Positions 1-8,919 are shown, counted from the stretch's first letter. The stretch: 64,000 bases of DNA from Palleronia marisminoris (GCF_900172315.1 NZ_FWFV01000004.1:248001-312000), one strand, 5' to 3'. The notes: generated by a model not told the origin, from the letters alone. Program-made: numbers and translations.

Positions 1-1176
1 CTCGCGGGCTCTGCCCTCGCTATCGCCCTGTCCCAATCTGGCCTGGCCGTGGCCCTTGTCGACCCCGTTCCCGCCACGACCCGCGGGGCCGAGGGCTTCG
101 ACGGCCGCAGCTACGCGCTGTCCATCGCCTCGCGCAACCTACTGGTCGCGATCGGCGTCTGGGGCGCCGTGTCGGACGACGCGCAGCCGATCCTCGACAT
201 CCGCATCTCGGACGGGCGCGCGGGTGAGGGGCCATCGCCCCTGACGCTGCATTTCGACCATGCCGAGATCGAGGAAGGCCCGATGGGCCACATGGTCGAG
301 GACCGGCACCTGCGCCCCGCGCTGCTGGACGCCCTGGGGGACGTTACCCGGATCGAAGCGGGCGTGACGGCGCAAGAGCCGGGGCCGGCCAGCATCCGCG
401 TGACGCTGACCACGGGCGAGACCCTGAGCGCCCGCGTCCTGATCGGCTGCGACGGCAAGCGCTCGGGCGTGGCGCAGCGGGCCGGCATCCGGCGCACGGG
501 GTGGGACTACAGCCAGTCCGCGCTGGTCGCCGCGATCTCGCACGAGGGCGATCACGAGGGGGTGGCGCACCAGTTCTTCATGCCCGAGGGGCCGCTCGCC
601 GTGCTGCCGCTGAAGGACAACCGCTCGTCCATCGTCTGGACCGAGCGGCGCGATCGGGCCGAGGCGATTACCGCCCTGCCGGACGAACAGTATCTGGACG
701 TGCTGCGCCCCCGCTTCGGAAAGTTCCTAGGAGACATCGCGCTGGCCGGCGCCCGCTTCACCTATCCGCTGGGGCTTTCGGTCGCCAACCGCTTCGCCGC
801 GCCGCGCGTGGCGCTGGCGGGCGACGCGGCCCACGCCGTGCACCCGATCGCGGGTCAGGGCCTGAATGCGGGGCTGAAAGACGTGGCTGCGCTGGCCGAG
901 ATATTGGTCGAGGCGAAGCGGCGCGGCGAGGATATTGGCCGGATCGACGTACTGGAGCGCTACGAGCGCTGGCGGCGCTTCGACGTGGCCACGCTGGCGC
1001 TCTCGACGGATGGAGTCAACCGGCTGTTCTCGAACGACAACCCTGCGCTGCGGCTGGCCCGCGACCTGGGCCTCGGAGTCGTCCAGCGACTGCCCGGCCT
1101 GCGCCGCGGGTTCATCCGCGAGGCGGCGGGCCTGACCGGGGACAACCCCAAGCTGCTGCAGGGGCGGCAGATCTAG
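1..1176 (+). CDS. UbiH/UbiF-family FAD-dependent hydroxylase (5' end outside window)
   Basis: Aromatic-ring hydroxylase of the ubiquinone biosynthesis family (UbiH/UbiF/Coq6), which uses FAD and NAD(P)H to hydroxylate the quinone precursor. The open frame runs in from base 1, so the real start and the first glycines of the N-terminal FAD-binding fold lie outside the window. The visible start [14 protein letters not shown] is the helix after the GxGxxG turn. Further in are the [10 protein letters not shown] segment (the DG motif) and the [18 protein letters not shown] segment (the GD motif that binds FAD ribityl), both diagnostic of the family. 391 residues are visible of a usual ~400. The stop overlaps the stop of the convergent Trm112-like gene. 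Which ring position it acts on cannot be told from sequence alone. Confidence 0.9.
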   Translation, partial: LAGSALAIALSQSGLAVALVDPVPATTRGAEGFDGRSYALSIASRNLLVAIGVWGAVSDDAQPILDIRISDGRAGEGPSPLTLHFDHAEIEEGPMGHMVEDRHLRPALLDALGDVTRIEAGVTAQEPGPASIRVTLTTGETLSARVLIGCDGKRSGVAQRAGIRRTGWDYSQSALVAAISHEGDHEGVAHQFFMPEGPLAVLPLKDNRSSIVWTERRDRAEAITALPDEQYLDVLRPRFGKFLGDIALAGARFTYPLGLSVANRFAAPRVALAGDAAHAVHPIAGQGLNAGLKDVAALAEILVEAKRRGEDIGRIDVLERYERWRRFDVATLALSTDGVNRLFSNDNPALRLARDLGLGVVQRLPGLRRGFIREAAGLTGDNPKLLQGRQI

Positions 1177-1346
1177 TCGTCCAACACCCGCGCCTCGTCG
1201 CGCAGCATGATCGGGATGCCGTCGCGGATCGGATAGGCCAGGTTCGCCGCCTTCGAGACCAGCTCCTGCCGCTCGGCATCGTAGCTGAGCACGGCGTGGG
1301 TCTGGGGGCAGACGAGGGATTCCAGCATCTTGCGGTCGGCACTCAT
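1173..1346 (-). CDS. Trm112-family small protein
   Basis: A 57-residue protein of the Trm112/YcaR type ([14 protein letters not shown] near the N-terminus, [12 protein letters not shown] near the C-terminus). Members are small partner proteins with a zinc-ribbon-like fold. This one keeps the first CP pair but lacks a full second cysteine pair, as is common in bacterial members. The ATG at 1346 is chosen because its ATGA overlaps the stop of the upstream LON-domain gene, so the two are translationally coupled. A longer frame upstream only reads through that gene. Biochemical role in bacteria is not settled. Confidence 0.85.
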   Translation of the reverse strand: MSADRKMLESLVCPQTHAVLSYDAERQELVSKAANLAYPIRDGIPIMLRDEARVLDD

Positions 1347-1981
1347 TGCAGCCTCTCGTCGCCGCCGCCCGCGAGGGCGAACTCGATCAGGGTCACCAGC
1401 GTCTCGCGTCGTGTTTCGAGTGTCGGCGCCTCGAGAAGCGCCTGCTTGTCCTCGGGCTCGAACGGGCAGAGCATCGACATCGCGTTGACCAGCAGCTCGT
1501 CCTCGGCCTCGCCAAGCGATTCCCAGTCGGTCTGCAGCTCTTCGGATTCGAAGTACCGCCCGAGCAGGCGCAGGAACCGCGTGCGGTCGAACTGCGGGTC
1601 CCTTTCGGCGGGGCCGAGGTCGCGCTCGAACCCGTCCCACGACGCGTCGCACATCCGGTAAGGCGTGAACCCCTCGACCTCTTCGCGGATGCGGTAGCGG
1701 GAGACTCCCGTCAGGGTCACCATGTAGCGCCCGTCCTCGGTCTCGCTGAGCGCTGTGAGGCGCCCGGCGCAGCCGATGCTGTGCAGACGCGGCTCGCCGC
1801 TTGGGACTTCGCGCGGCTGGACCATGCCGATCATCCGGTGAGACGTCTTCAGGCAGTCGTCGATCATCGCCAGGTAGCGCGGCTCGAAGATGTGCAGGGG
1901 CAGGCGCCCGCGCGGCAAAAGAAGCGCGCCGGGCAGCGGAAAGATCGGGATCGTCTGGGGAAGGTCCGCGGGGTGGAGCAT
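1343..1981 (-). CDS. LON peptidase substrate-binding domain protein
   Basis: 212 residues matching a stand-alone LON N-terminal (PUA-like) domain: [19 protein letters not shown] at the start and [15 protein letters not shown], both typical. There is no AAA+ ATPase or protease domain, so this is not Lon itself. Stand-alone LON domains are widespread in Alphaproteobacteria and are thought to bind unfolded protein or RNA, without a proven function. It lies 27 bp downstream of the thioredoxin/TPR gene on the same strand and overlaps the Trm112-like gene by 4 bp, so the three form a likely operon. Confidence 0.88.
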   Translation of the reverse strand: MLHPADLPQTIPIFPLPGALLLPRGRLPLHIFEPRYLAMIDDCLKTSHRMIGMVQPREVPSGEPRLHSIGCAGRLTALSETEDGRYMVTLTGVSRYRIREEVEGFTPYRMCDASWDGFERDLGPAERDPQFDRTRFLRLLGRYFESEELQTDWESLGEAEDELLVNAMSMLCPFEPEDKQALLEAPTLETRRETLVTLIEFALAGGGDERLQ

Positions 1982-2008
1982 GGAGGGGCAGTTAGCCCGC
2001 CCCCCAAC

Positions 2009-2932
2009 TCAGGCAAATATCATCGACGACAGACGACGGCGACCTTTCAGCGCAATCGGATCCTTCGCCTGCAGCGCGTCGAAGATCGTCATCAGCTGGG
2101 TCCGGGCGGCACCCTCGTTCCACTCGCGATCCCGGCGGAAGAGTTCCAGCAACTGGTCCACCGCCTCTTCGGTCCGGCCCTTGACGTGCAGCGCCTGCGC
2201 ATAGTCGAACCGCGCCTGGTGGTCCTCGGGATCGGCCTCGACCCTGGCGGCCAGCTCGTCCACCGGCCCGACGGCCGCGCCCTGCTTCGCCAGCTCGAGC
2301 TGCGCATGGGCGGCGTCGAGCTCGGGGGCCTTGGCGATCGAGGCATCGGCCCCGTTCAGGATCGCCTCGGCCTGCTCGAGGTCACCCATCGCGATCTGCG
2401 CGCGAACGAGGCCCGCATAGGCGCGCGCGTGGTTCGGCTCCTCGCCCAGAATCGCGGCGAAAGTCTGCGCCGCGTCCTCGGCCGCGCCCTGCTCCAGCAT
2501 CTCTTCGGCCGCGGCGACGGCCTCGTCCAACCCGCCACCTTCGGCTTCGCCGCCGGCCTGAGCGATCAGGCGGTCGACGAAGGCCTTGATCTCGGATTGC
2601 GGCACGGCACCTTGGAAGCCGTCGACGGGCTGGCCCTTGTAGAAGGCATAGACCGTCGGGATCGACTGGATGCGCAGCTGCGCCGCGATCTGCTGGGCCT
2701 GGTCGACGTCGACCTTCACCATCTTCACCGCGCCCTTGGCCCCGCGCACCGCGTCCTCGAGCATCGGGCCCAGCGTCTTGCAGGGGCCGCACCATGGCGC
2801 CCAGAAGTCGACGATCACCGGGACCTCCTGGCTGGCCTCGACCACGTCGGCCATGAAGGTCGCCTCGGTCGTGTCCTTGATGAGGTCGTCACCCCCCGGC
2901 TGCGGCTGCCCGCCCATCAGATCGATCACCAT
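2009..2932 (-). CDS. Thioredoxin-TPR protein (CnoX/YbbN-like)
   Basis: An N-terminal thioredoxin domain (about residues 16-120) with the intact WCGPC active site at residues 47-51 and the cis-proline loop IPTVYAF, followed by TPR-like helical repeats to the end. This architecture is that of CnoX/YbbN, a holdase that protects proteins from oxidation and hands them to chaperones. The E. coli protein has lost the active-site cysteine pair, whereas this one keeps it. Start choice: ATG at 2938 and ATG at 2932 are both in frame; GAGGGA lies directly against 2938 but six bases before 2932, so 2932 is preferred. First gene of the run with the LON-domain and Trm112-like genes. Confidence 0.85.
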   Translation of the reverse strand: MVIDLMGGQPQPGGDDLIKDTTEATFMADVVEASQEVPVIVDFWAPWCGPCKTLGPMLEDAVRGAKGAVKMVKVDVDQAQQIAAQLRIQSIPTVYAFYKGQPVDGFQGAVPQSEIKAFVDRLIAQAGGEAEGGGLDEAVAAAEEMLEQGAAEDAAQTFAAILGEEPNHARAYAGLVRAQIAMGDLEQAEAILNGADASIAKAPELDAAHAQLELAKQGAAVGPVDELAARVEADPEDHQARFDYAQALHVKGRTEEAVDQLLELFRRDREWNEGAARTQLMTIFDALQAKDPIALKGRRRLSSMIFA

Positions 2933-2999
2933 GTCCATTCCCTCGCGATTCCGTGCGTTCGCGCCTGAAATGGGCCGCGCCGGCCCGTTCCGCAAGCCT

Positions 3000-3782
3000 T
3001 CAGAGGTCGAAGGTCGCGAAGACCGGCGCGTGGTCCGACGGCTTTTCCCAGCCGCGGGCGTGGCGCAGCACCCGGCTGGAATGGGCGGCGTTGGCGATGT
3101 CGGGCGAGGCCCAGACGTGATCCAGACGACGCCCCTTGTCCGCCGCGTTCCAGTCCTTGGCCCGGTAGGACCACCAGGAATAGAGCTTGCCGTCGGGGAT
3201 ATCCTTGCGCGTCACGTCGACCCAAGCCCCGGCCTCCTGCGTCTCACCCAGCTGCGCGACCTCGACGGGCGTGTGGCTGACGACCTTCAGGAGCTGCTTG
3301 TGCGACCAGACGTCGTCCTCGCGCGGGGCGATGTTCAGGTCGCCCACCAGGATCGACCGCTCGGGGCGCTCGGCCCGGAAGGCGTCGCGCATCGCGGTCA
3401 GATAGTCGAGCTTCTGGCCGAACTTCTCGTTCACCTCGCGGTCGGGCACATCGCCGCCGGCGGGCACGTAGTAGTTGTGGACGATCACCCCATTCCCCAG
3501 CCGGGCCGAGACATGGCGCGCATGGCCCAGGTCGGCGTGGTCGAAGGCGCTGACCTCCTCGATCGGCTCCTTCGTCAGGATCGCGACGCCGTTATAGCCT
3601 TTTTGCCCACGCGCGACGATATTGCCGTAGCCGAGTTCGGCGAAGGAGGGCAGCTTCTCGATCGGCGACTTGCACTCCTGCAGGCACAGGACGTCGGGCG
3701 ATTCCTCGCGCAGCAGGTGCTCGACGAGGCCCGCGCGCAGGCGGACGGAGTTGATGTTCCAGGTGCAGATGGTGAAGGGCAT
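3000..3782 (-). CDS. xth: Exodeoxyribonuclease III (AP endonuclease, ExoA/XthA family)
   Basis: 260 residues covering the whole endonuclease/exonuclease/phosphatase fold. Visible family motifs are TWNINSVRLR at the start, LCLQECKS with the metal-binding glutamate, HNYYVPAGGD, GDLNIAPREDD and the C-terminal RRLDHVWASP and SDHAPVFATFDL. The enzyme cuts DNA at abasic sites and degrades 3' ends during base excision repair. GAGGAGA sits seven to eight bases before the ATG. It is on the same strand as the thioredoxin gene behind it, separated by about 70 bp. Confidence 0.95.
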   Translation of the reverse strand: MPFTICTWNINSVRLRAGLVEHLLREESPDVLCLQECKSPIEKLPSFAELGYGNIVARGQKGYNGVAILTKEPIEEVSAFDHADLGHARHVSARLGNGVIVHNYYVPAGGDVPDREVNEKFGQKLDYLTAMRDAFRAERPERSILVGDLNIAPREDDVWSHKQLLKVVSHTPVEVAQLGETQEAGAWVDVTRKDIPDGKLYSWWSYRAKDWNAADKGRRLDHVWASPDIANAAHSSRVLRHARGWEKPSDHAPVFATFDL

Positions 3783-3894
3783 GATCTCTCCTCGGCCGGC
3801 CGGCCCCTCCTATCCCCGAAGTGACCGATTGTCACCGGAACGCGTCGTCCGGGCCGCGGGTTGGTTCCGGAGAATTTCGCAAAAGGAGAAACCC

Positions 3895-4416
3895 ATGCGC
3901 CATGCGCTGACAGCTCTTGCCTTCGCCCTGCCCCTTCCCGCCCTCGCGCAGGACCCCGCCACCGTGGGCGCGATGAGCGGCACGCTCGACGGCATCCAGG
4001 TGTCGTACGTCATCGCCGACGGCGAAGGTGCCGACACCTCGTGGCAGGAGACGGACGAGGGGATCGCGGTGTCCCTGACCGCCTATCCGTCCGACAGCCC
4101 GATGGACGACGCCAACGAGGTGACGTTCACCTTCATCGCCGATACCGCCAGCCGCAACCCCGAGCTGCTGCGGGGCGAAATGGCGTTGAACCGGGATGGT
4201 GAAACGCTGACGGCCACGGACGAGGCGATCAACCTCGACCTCGACAACCTGGAGGTTTCAGGCGACTCGCTCGTGCTGACAGGGAACATCCGCGCCACGC
4301 TCAGCGCGGGCGAAGAGGACGTGACCGTGGTAGCCGAAGAAGGCACGACCCTGTCGGCCGACCTCCAGGCAACGATCCTTCGAACCGACGATTCGGACAG
4401 CGCGTCCGGCTCGTGA
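3895..4416 (+). CDS. Secreted hypothetical protein
   Basis: 173 residues beginning with a short cleavable-looking signal (MRHALTALAFALPLPALAQ, cleavage after ALA). The mature part is acidic, has no cysteine and looks like a beta-rich domain rich in D, E, T and S. I do not recognise the family. AAAAGGAG precedes the ATG at good spacing, which rules out the longer upstream frame. It stands alone: it diverges from xth and converges with the response regulator gene, and the 131 bp behind it contain only an imperfect GC-rich hairpin (about 4430-4470) without a T-tract. Confidence 0.75.
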   Translation: MRHALTALAFALPLPALAQDPATVGAMSGTLDGIQVSYVIADGEGADTSWQETDEGIAVSLTAYPSDSPMDDANEVTFTFIADTASRNPELLRGEMALNRDGETLTATDEAINLDLDNLEVSGDSLVLTGNIRATLSAGEEDVTVVAEEGTTLSADLQATILRTDDSDSASGS

Positions 4417-4547
4417 GAAGAAAGACCGCTCCGGGCCCGCCCTTCGCGTGAGGGTCGGGGCCGGAAGCGGGCTGGTTGATCAGCGGGTCACCGCGCAGAA
4501 ACGACGCGCGTCGGGGTTCGCGCGTGATCGACGACTCGCCCCCTGTT

Positions 4548-5234
4548 TCAGATCGACAGGCGATACCCGCCCGTTTCGGTGACCAGAAGGCGAGCGTTCG
4601 AGGGATCGGGCTCGATCTTCTGGCGCAGGCGGTAGATGTGCGTCTCGAGCGTGTGAGTCGTCACGCCCGCGTTGTATCCCCAGACCTCGTGCAGCAGCAC
4701 GTCCCGCGGAACGACGCCGTCGGGCGCGCGGTAGAGGAACTTCAGGATGTTCGTTTCCTTCTCGGTCAGCCGGATCTTGCGGTCCGCCTCATCCACGAGC
4801 GTCTTCTGCGCGGGGCGGAAGGAATAGGGCCCGAGCTGGAAGATCGCATCCTCGGACTGCTCGTGCTGACGAAGCTGCGCACGAATCCGGGCCAGGAGGA
4901 CAGGAAACTTGAACGGCTTGGTCACGTAGTCGTTCGCGCCGGCGTCGAGACCGAGGATCGTGTCGGCGTCGCTGTCATGACCGGTCAGCATGATGATCGG
5001 GCATTTCACCCCTTGGCGACGCATCAGCTTGCAAAGCTCGCGACCGTCATTGTCGGGCAGCCCGACGTCGAGGATGACCAGGTCGTAATGACCCGCGCGG
5101 GCACGCTCCATCGCGTGTGCGGCCGAATCGGCTTCGAACACGTCGAAATCCTCGGTCATCACGAGTTGCTCGCTGAGAGCCTCGCGCAAGTCGTCGTCGT
5201 CATCGACCAGCAGAATTTTCTTCAATTGGCTCAT
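4548..5234 (-). CDS. OmpR-family response regulator, CenR-like
   Basis: 228 residues: receiver domain (1-120) with acidic pocket DDDDD at 11-15, phospho-acceptor Asp56 in LVILDVGLPD, and the KPF lysine; then a winged-helix output domain ending TETGGYRLSI. No sensor kinase is adjacent. The sequence resembles the conserved orphan regulator called CenR in Caulobacter and Rhodobacter, where it controls envelope and cell division, but the paralogy of OmpR regulators makes that name tentative. GGAGGGTAAG precedes the ATG. It diverges from ribA across 140 bp that contain repeated GTTTCACA-type elements. Confidence 0.9.
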   Translation of the reverse strand: MSQLKKILLVDDDDDLREALSEQLVMTEDFDVFEADSAAHAMERARAGHYDLVILDVGLPDNDGRELCKLMRRQGVKCPIIMLTGHDSDADTILGLDAGANDYVTKPFKFPVLLARIRAQLRQHEQSEDAIFQLGPYSFRPAQKTLVDEADRKIRLTEKETNILKFLYRAPDGVVPRDVLLHEVWGYNAGVTTHTLETHIYRLRQKIEPDPSNARLLVTETGGYRLSI

Positions 5235-5261
5235 CTTACCCTCCGTGCGGACCCAACGCGC

Positions 5262-5347
5262 AAATGTGAACGTGGTTCAAACCGCTCAAGGTCTGCGACA
5301 GAGTTTCACACGAGCGTTACGACGACTGACGGTTCTGTTTCACATTT
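5262..5347. promoter_or_regulatory. Repeated TTTCACA elements between response regulator and ribA
   Basis: The divergent intergenic region carries GTTTCACA twice in direct orientation (5313-5320 and 5337-5344) and an inverted copy TGTGAAC at 5265-5271. AAATGTGAA (5262-5270) and TTCACATTT (5339-5347) form a perfect nine-base inverted repeat across the region. The arrangement suggests binding sites for a regulator acting on one or both genes, possibly the divergent response regulator itself. No experimental motif is matched, so the role is inferred. Confidence 0.4.
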
Positions 5348-5374
5348 ACGGCGCCGCACCCTATTTCCGGCGCG

Positions 5375-6445
5375 ATGGATGCGCTTTTCCCCTCTCTGCC
5401 CGAACTCGTCTCCCGCGCGCGCGCCGATCTGCGCATCGGGCTGCCCATCGTCGTCGAGGATGGCCAGACGCGCGCCCTCGTCGCCGCGGCCGAAGCACTG
5501 TCGGCGCCGCGCCTGTCTGCCATGGTCGCGCACGGGACGGCCGAGCTGGCGCTGACCCATCGGCGGGCCGAGACGCTGAAGATCCGCCTCTACGATGGCG
5601 ACCTTGTCCGCCTGCCCCTCTCGCCCGACCTACGGCCCGCGGATCTGCAGGCGATGATCGACCCGGCCGGGGACCTCTCGACCCCGATGAAGGGTCCGTT
5701 CAACGCTCGTCGCGAGGGATCGGCGACCTTGGCGCGTGCGGGCCTCGCGCTGGCGAAGTCGGCGCGCATCCTGCCCGCCGTGGTGGTCCGGCCCGTGGCG
5801 CAGGCACCGGCTATGCTGACGCGTGTCCCCATCGACGCGATTGCGCCCCAGACGCCGGCGCGGCTGGCATCTGTCATCAACGCGCGCCTGCCGATCGCCG
5901 CCACAATCGACGCGCGACTGCACATTTTCCGCCCGAACGATGGCGGAGAAGAGCATTACGCCGTCGAAATCGGCCGCCCCGACCGCAGCAACCCTGTGCT
6001 GGCGCGGCTGCATTCGGCGTGCTTCACCGGCGACGTGCTAGGGTCGCTGAAATGCGACTGTGGGCCGCAGCTGAACACCGCCCTCGAAGCGATGGCCGCC
6101 GCCGGAAGCGGTATCCTTCTGTACCTGAACCAGGAGGGGCGCGGCATCGGCCTCGCCAACAAGGTGCGCGCCTATGCGTTGCAGGACCAGGGGTTCGACA
6201 CGGTCGAGGCGAACCACCGGCTGGGCTTCGACGATGACGAGCGCGATTTCGGGCTGGGTGCCGCCCTGCTGCGCGAAATGGACGTGGGGCAGGTTCGGTT
6301 GATGACGAACAACCCCCGCAAGGTCGCGCAGCTTCAGGCCGAAGGGATCGACGTGGTCGAGCGCGTCCCCCTCTGGGTCGGCGAAACCCGGTTCAACCGC
6401 GACTACCTGCGCATCAAATCCGAGAAATCGGGGCACATCACATGA
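5375..6445 (+). CDS. ribA: GTP cyclohydrolase II with degenerate RibB-like N-terminal domain
   Basis: The C-terminal ~200 residues are GTP cyclohydrolase II, first step of riboflavin synthesis (GTP to diamino-ribosylamino-pyrimidinone 5'-phosphate). Zinc ligands Cys216, Cys227 and Cys229 are present in CFTGDVLGSLKCDCG, followed by LNQEGRGIGL and MTNNPRKV. The first ~150 residues resemble 3,4-dihydroxy-2-butanone-4-phosphate synthase in layout (DLRIGLPIVVEDG, then GTAELALT) but lack its acidic catalytic run, so that half is probably inactive. ATG at 5375 begins the domain. The stop overlaps the next gene by ATGA. Confidence 0.92.
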   Translation: MDALFPSLPELVSRARADLRIGLPIVVEDGQTRALVAAAEALSAPRLSAMVAHGTAELALTHRRAETLKIRLYDGDLVRLPLSPDLRPADLQAMIDPAGDLSTPMKGPFNARREGSATLARAGLALAKSARILPAVVVRPVAQAPAMLTRVPIDAIAPQTPARLASVINARLPIAATIDARLHIFRPNDGGEEHYAVEIGRPDRSNPVLARLHSACFTGDVLGSLKCDCGPQLNTALEAMAAAGSGILLYLNQEGRGIGLANKVRAYALQDQGFDTVEANHRLGFDDDERDFGLGAALLREMDVGQVRLMTNNPRKVAQLQAEGIDVVERVPLWVGETRFNRDYLRIKSEKSGHIT

Positions 6446-6933
6446 CGCCGGACGACCTGACCCTGACGCCGACCGGTTTGCGTTTCGCGGGCCGCCGCAT
6501 CCCCTGCACCATCGGCCGCGGCGGAATCACGGACGCCAAGCGTGAAGGCGACGGCGCCACGCCGCGCGGGGTGCACCGGGTCTCAGGTGTGCTCTATCGC
6601 CCGGACCGCATCGTGCCCCCCGTTTCCTGGGCGGTGCCGATCGGCCCGCGGGACATCTGGTCGGACGACCCCACGGATCCGGAATACAACCACATGACGC
6701 GGTCGCCCTCGACCTTCGGGCACGAGCGTCTGCGGCGCGCCGATCCGCTATATGATCTGGTGATCCTGACAGACTGGAACTGGCCCGACGCAGAGCCGGG
6801 GCGCGGGTCTGCGATCTTCCTGCACCGCTGGCGCCGCCCCGGCTATCCGACCGAAGGCTGCGTGGCCATGGCCCCCGCCGATCTGAACTGGGTCGCCCGC
6901 CGACTGACACTGGACACACGCCTGATCGTCTAG
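6442..6933 (+). CDS. L,D-transpeptidase (YkuD) family protein
   Basis: 163 residues of a YkuD-type domain. The catalytic motif is seen as HRWRRPGYPTEGCVAM, with Cys140 as nucleophile and the upstream histidine. The N-terminal half (IPCTIGRGGITDAKREGDGATPRGVH) is characteristic of the short cytoplasmic-looking members common in Rhodobacteraceae. No signal peptide is evident, which is odd for an enzyme acting on peptidoglycan, so its location and substrate remain open. It is translationally coupled to ribA (4-bp overlap), and its stop overlaps the stop of the convergent yggS. Confidence 0.88.
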   Translation: MTPDDLTLTPTGLRFAGRRIPCTIGRGGITDAKREGDGATPRGVHRVSGVLYRPDRIVPPVSWAVPIGPRDIWSDDPTDPEYNHMTRSPSTFGHERLRRADPLYDLVILTDWNWPDAEPGRGSAIFLHRWRRPGYPTEGCVAMAPADLNWVARRLTLDTRLIV

Positions 6934-7583
6934 GGCGTCGGCCGGTCTCCGAAGATGGCCGAGCCGACACGGATGCACGTCGCGCCAAGGGCGATCGCGG
7001 TCTCGAAATCCGCGCTCATCCCCATCGAGAGACCGTCGAGCCCGTTCCGCTCGGCGATCTTGCGCAGCAGCGCGAAGTGCAGGCTCGGGTCGTCGTCCAC
7101 GGGCGGGATGCACATGAGACCGCGCAGGGGCAGGTCCATCTTGCGACATTCGTCGATGAAGGCATCGGCCTCCCGCGGGAGGATGCCCGCTTTCTGATCC
7201 TCCTCGCCCGTATTCACCTGAACATAGAGGTCCGGACACTGCCCGATCTCATGCGCCATGCGGGCCAGCGCGGTGGCCAGCTTGGGCCGATCGAGCACCT
7301 GGATCACGTCGAACAGTTCCATTGCGGCGCGGGCCTTGTTCGTTTGCAGCGGCCCGATGAGATGAAGCCGCACATCGCCGAAGCGCTCGCGGAAGCCCGG
7401 CCATTTGCCCTGTGCTTCCTGGACACGGTTCTCGCCGAAGACGCGGTGGCCTTCCTCCAACACCGACTCGACACGCGCGTCGGGTTGCATTTTGGACACA
7501 GCGACCAGTTCGATCGCATCCATCGACCGCCCGGCCTTCTCGGCGGCGGCCTGGGCGCGCTGGTGAATGTCGGCAAGGGACAT
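6930..7583 (-). CDS. YggS-family pyridoxal-phosphate homeostasis protein
   Basis: 217 residues, the standard length of the PLPHP/YggS family, which has an alanine-racemase-like TIM barrel but no racemase activity and buffers PLP. Lys31 in ELVAVSK is the PLP lysine. HLIGPLQTNKARAAMELFDVIQ and LYVQVNTGEEDQKAG are family signatures, as is the C-terminal MGMSADFETAIALGATCIRVGSAIFG. Start at 7583 is set by GGAAGGAGGATCGCC just before the ATG; the longer frame runs back through the porin terminator. Confidence 0.93.
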   Translation of the reverse strand: MSLADIHQRAQAAAEKAGRSMDAIELVAVSKMQPDARVESVLEEGHRVFGENRVQEAQGKWPGFRERFGDVRLHLIGPLQTNKARAAMELFDVIQVLDRPKLATALARMAHEIGQCPDLYVQVNTGEEDQKAGILPREADAFIDECRKMDLPLRGLMCIPPVDDDPSLHFALLRKIAERNGLDGLSMGMSADFETAIALGATCIRVGSAIFGDRPTP

Positions 7584-7624
7584 GGCGATCCTCCTTCCGC
7601 GCTGTTTCTGCCGAAGGGGCGCGC

Positions 7625-7655
7625 AAAAGAAAAGGGCGGCTCCGAAGAGCCGCCC
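7625..7655 (-). terminator. Rho-independent terminator of the porin gene
   Basis: Nine-base-pair GC-rich stem with a four-base loop at 7634-7655 (GGGCGGCTC / GAGCCGCCC), followed on the minus strand by a T-rich run (7633-7625). It sits 25 bp behind the porin stop, upstream of yggS on the same strand, so it insulates yggS from the strongly expressed porin. Confidence 0.9.
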
Positions 7656-7680
7656 GATCCGTGCATCCGATCCGGGTGGA

Positions 7681-8694
7681 TCAGAAGGCCATCGCGATAC
7701 CGAACGAGTAGGTCGAGAAGTCGTCGTCGCCGTCGTCGCTGTGGCCGTAGCCGGCCTGCAGCTGGGCGCCACCGCCAAGGTCGTAGTTCACGACAACGCC
7801 GTAGCCGTCTTCGTCTTCTCCGTCGTCGTAGTCGAACGTGCCGTAGTTGGCGGCGATCAGGAACGCATCCCACTCGTAGCCGATGGCCAGCCCGAGGTGG
7901 TCGTAGTCGCCACCCAGGTCGTCGTCGTAGTGCGAGTAGTTGATGATGCCCTGAATGCCATTGTCCATCTTGGCCGAGAGGCTCGCGCCGACGATCGAGC
8001 CGTCAGCGCTTTCCCCGTCATCGGCAACGTCCGCACCGGTTTGGTAGCCGAGGCCGGCACCGAAAGTGACACCAGCGAACTCGCCGTTGTAACGGGCACC
8101 GAGGCCGAGGATGGGATCATCGCCGTCGCCATCGTCGTCGTCGTCCAGCTCGGCCGAAGCCGCAACGCCGAAGTCGCCGAAGGCGTACTCGTAACGAGCG
8201 ATCTGACCGTCATAGGTACCGTCGAGACCAGCGTTGCCGTTGTAGCCGGCATGCTCGTGGTCGTCGCGGAGCGAGCCGCCGATGATGGCTTCTTCCAGCG
8301 CCCAGTCGAAGCCGCCGTCGGTGTCGCCCATGGTCAGGCGGCCGTAGGCGCCATCCACGAAGATCACGATGCCGCCGTCGTCCGAGTCGTCGCCAGTCGC
8401 GGGGAAGATGACGCCGTCATCATCGCCTTCGTCGTCGCGATTGATGTTGATCACGTCATCCAGGTCGACTTCGGCGCCGAACGCGAGGCCGGCATCGGTT
8501 TCACCGGCCATGGTGAAGATGACGTCGACGTCCGTGTGGAACTGCAGGTCTCCGTCATTTTCGTCTTCGTCGGCGAAGATGTCCGAGCTGGCGCCGAACA
8601 CGCCCATTTCGGCCGTACCCGAGACGTTCACTTCCGCGAAGGCAAAGGTCGTCGAAGCGACCAGCGCCGTCGAGGCAAGAAGAAACTTTTCCAT
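7681..8694 (-). CDS. Outer-membrane porin
   Basis: 337 residues with a signal peptide (MEKFLLASTALVASTTFAFA, cleavage near residue 20), then alternating beta strands of a general diffusion porin of the Rhodobacter type, ending in an aromatic residue (GIAMAF), as expected for Bam recognition. The loops are extremely rich in Asp and Glu, with runs such as DDEGDDDG and DDDDDGDGDD. This gives a very acidic protein, usual for marine species and suggesting a cation-selective pore. Start: ATG at 8694 after GAGGGATAAC. It has its own terminator and an apparently long upstream region, so it is monocistronic. Confidence 0.92.
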   Translation of the reverse strand: MEKFLLASTALVASTTFAFAEVNVSGTAEMGVFGASSDIFADEDENDGDLQFHTDVDVIFTMAGETDAGLAFGAEVDLDDVININRDDEGDDDGVIFPATGDDSDDGGIVIFVDGAYGRLTMGDTDGGFDWALEEAIIGGSLRDDHEHAGYNGNAGLDGTYDGQIARYEYAFGDFGVAASAELDDDDDGDGDDPILGLGARYNGEFAGVTFGAGLGYQTGADVADDGESADGSIVGASLSAKMDNGIQGIINYSHYDDDLGGDYDHLGLAIGYEWDAFLIAANYGTFDYDDGEDEDGYGVVVNYDLGGGAQLQAGYGHSDDGDDDFSTYSFGIAMAF

Positions 8695-8870
8695 GTTATC
8701 CCTCATGATCTTTTTTCCAGCCCCAAGGGTGGTCACCTCGTGGGCACAAGGCTGGAATGACGCTTTTCCCCCCTTGCCTCAAGCGAGCGTCGGCGACCGG
8801 GGACATGAGGGCATGAATTGGTGCAGCCGTGCCACACCGCCTTCAGCCGGGCACTTCCGAGATGCAAGAA

Positions 8871-8892
8871 GGGCCGCCCGAAAGGGCGGCCC
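8871..8892 (-). terminator. Hairpin terminator behind small secreted protein gene
   Basis: Perfect nine-base stem (GGGCCGCCC / GGGCGGCCC) with a GAAA/TTTC tetraloop. On the minus strand it is followed by TTCTTGC, a modest T-rich tail. It lies 28 bp after the stop of the gene ending at 8920. The 176 bp from here to the porin start (8695-8870) contain no gene and must hold the porin promoter. Confidence 0.7.
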
Positions 8893-8919
8893 TCGTAGTC
8901 GAATGCCAGAAGCTGGTGA

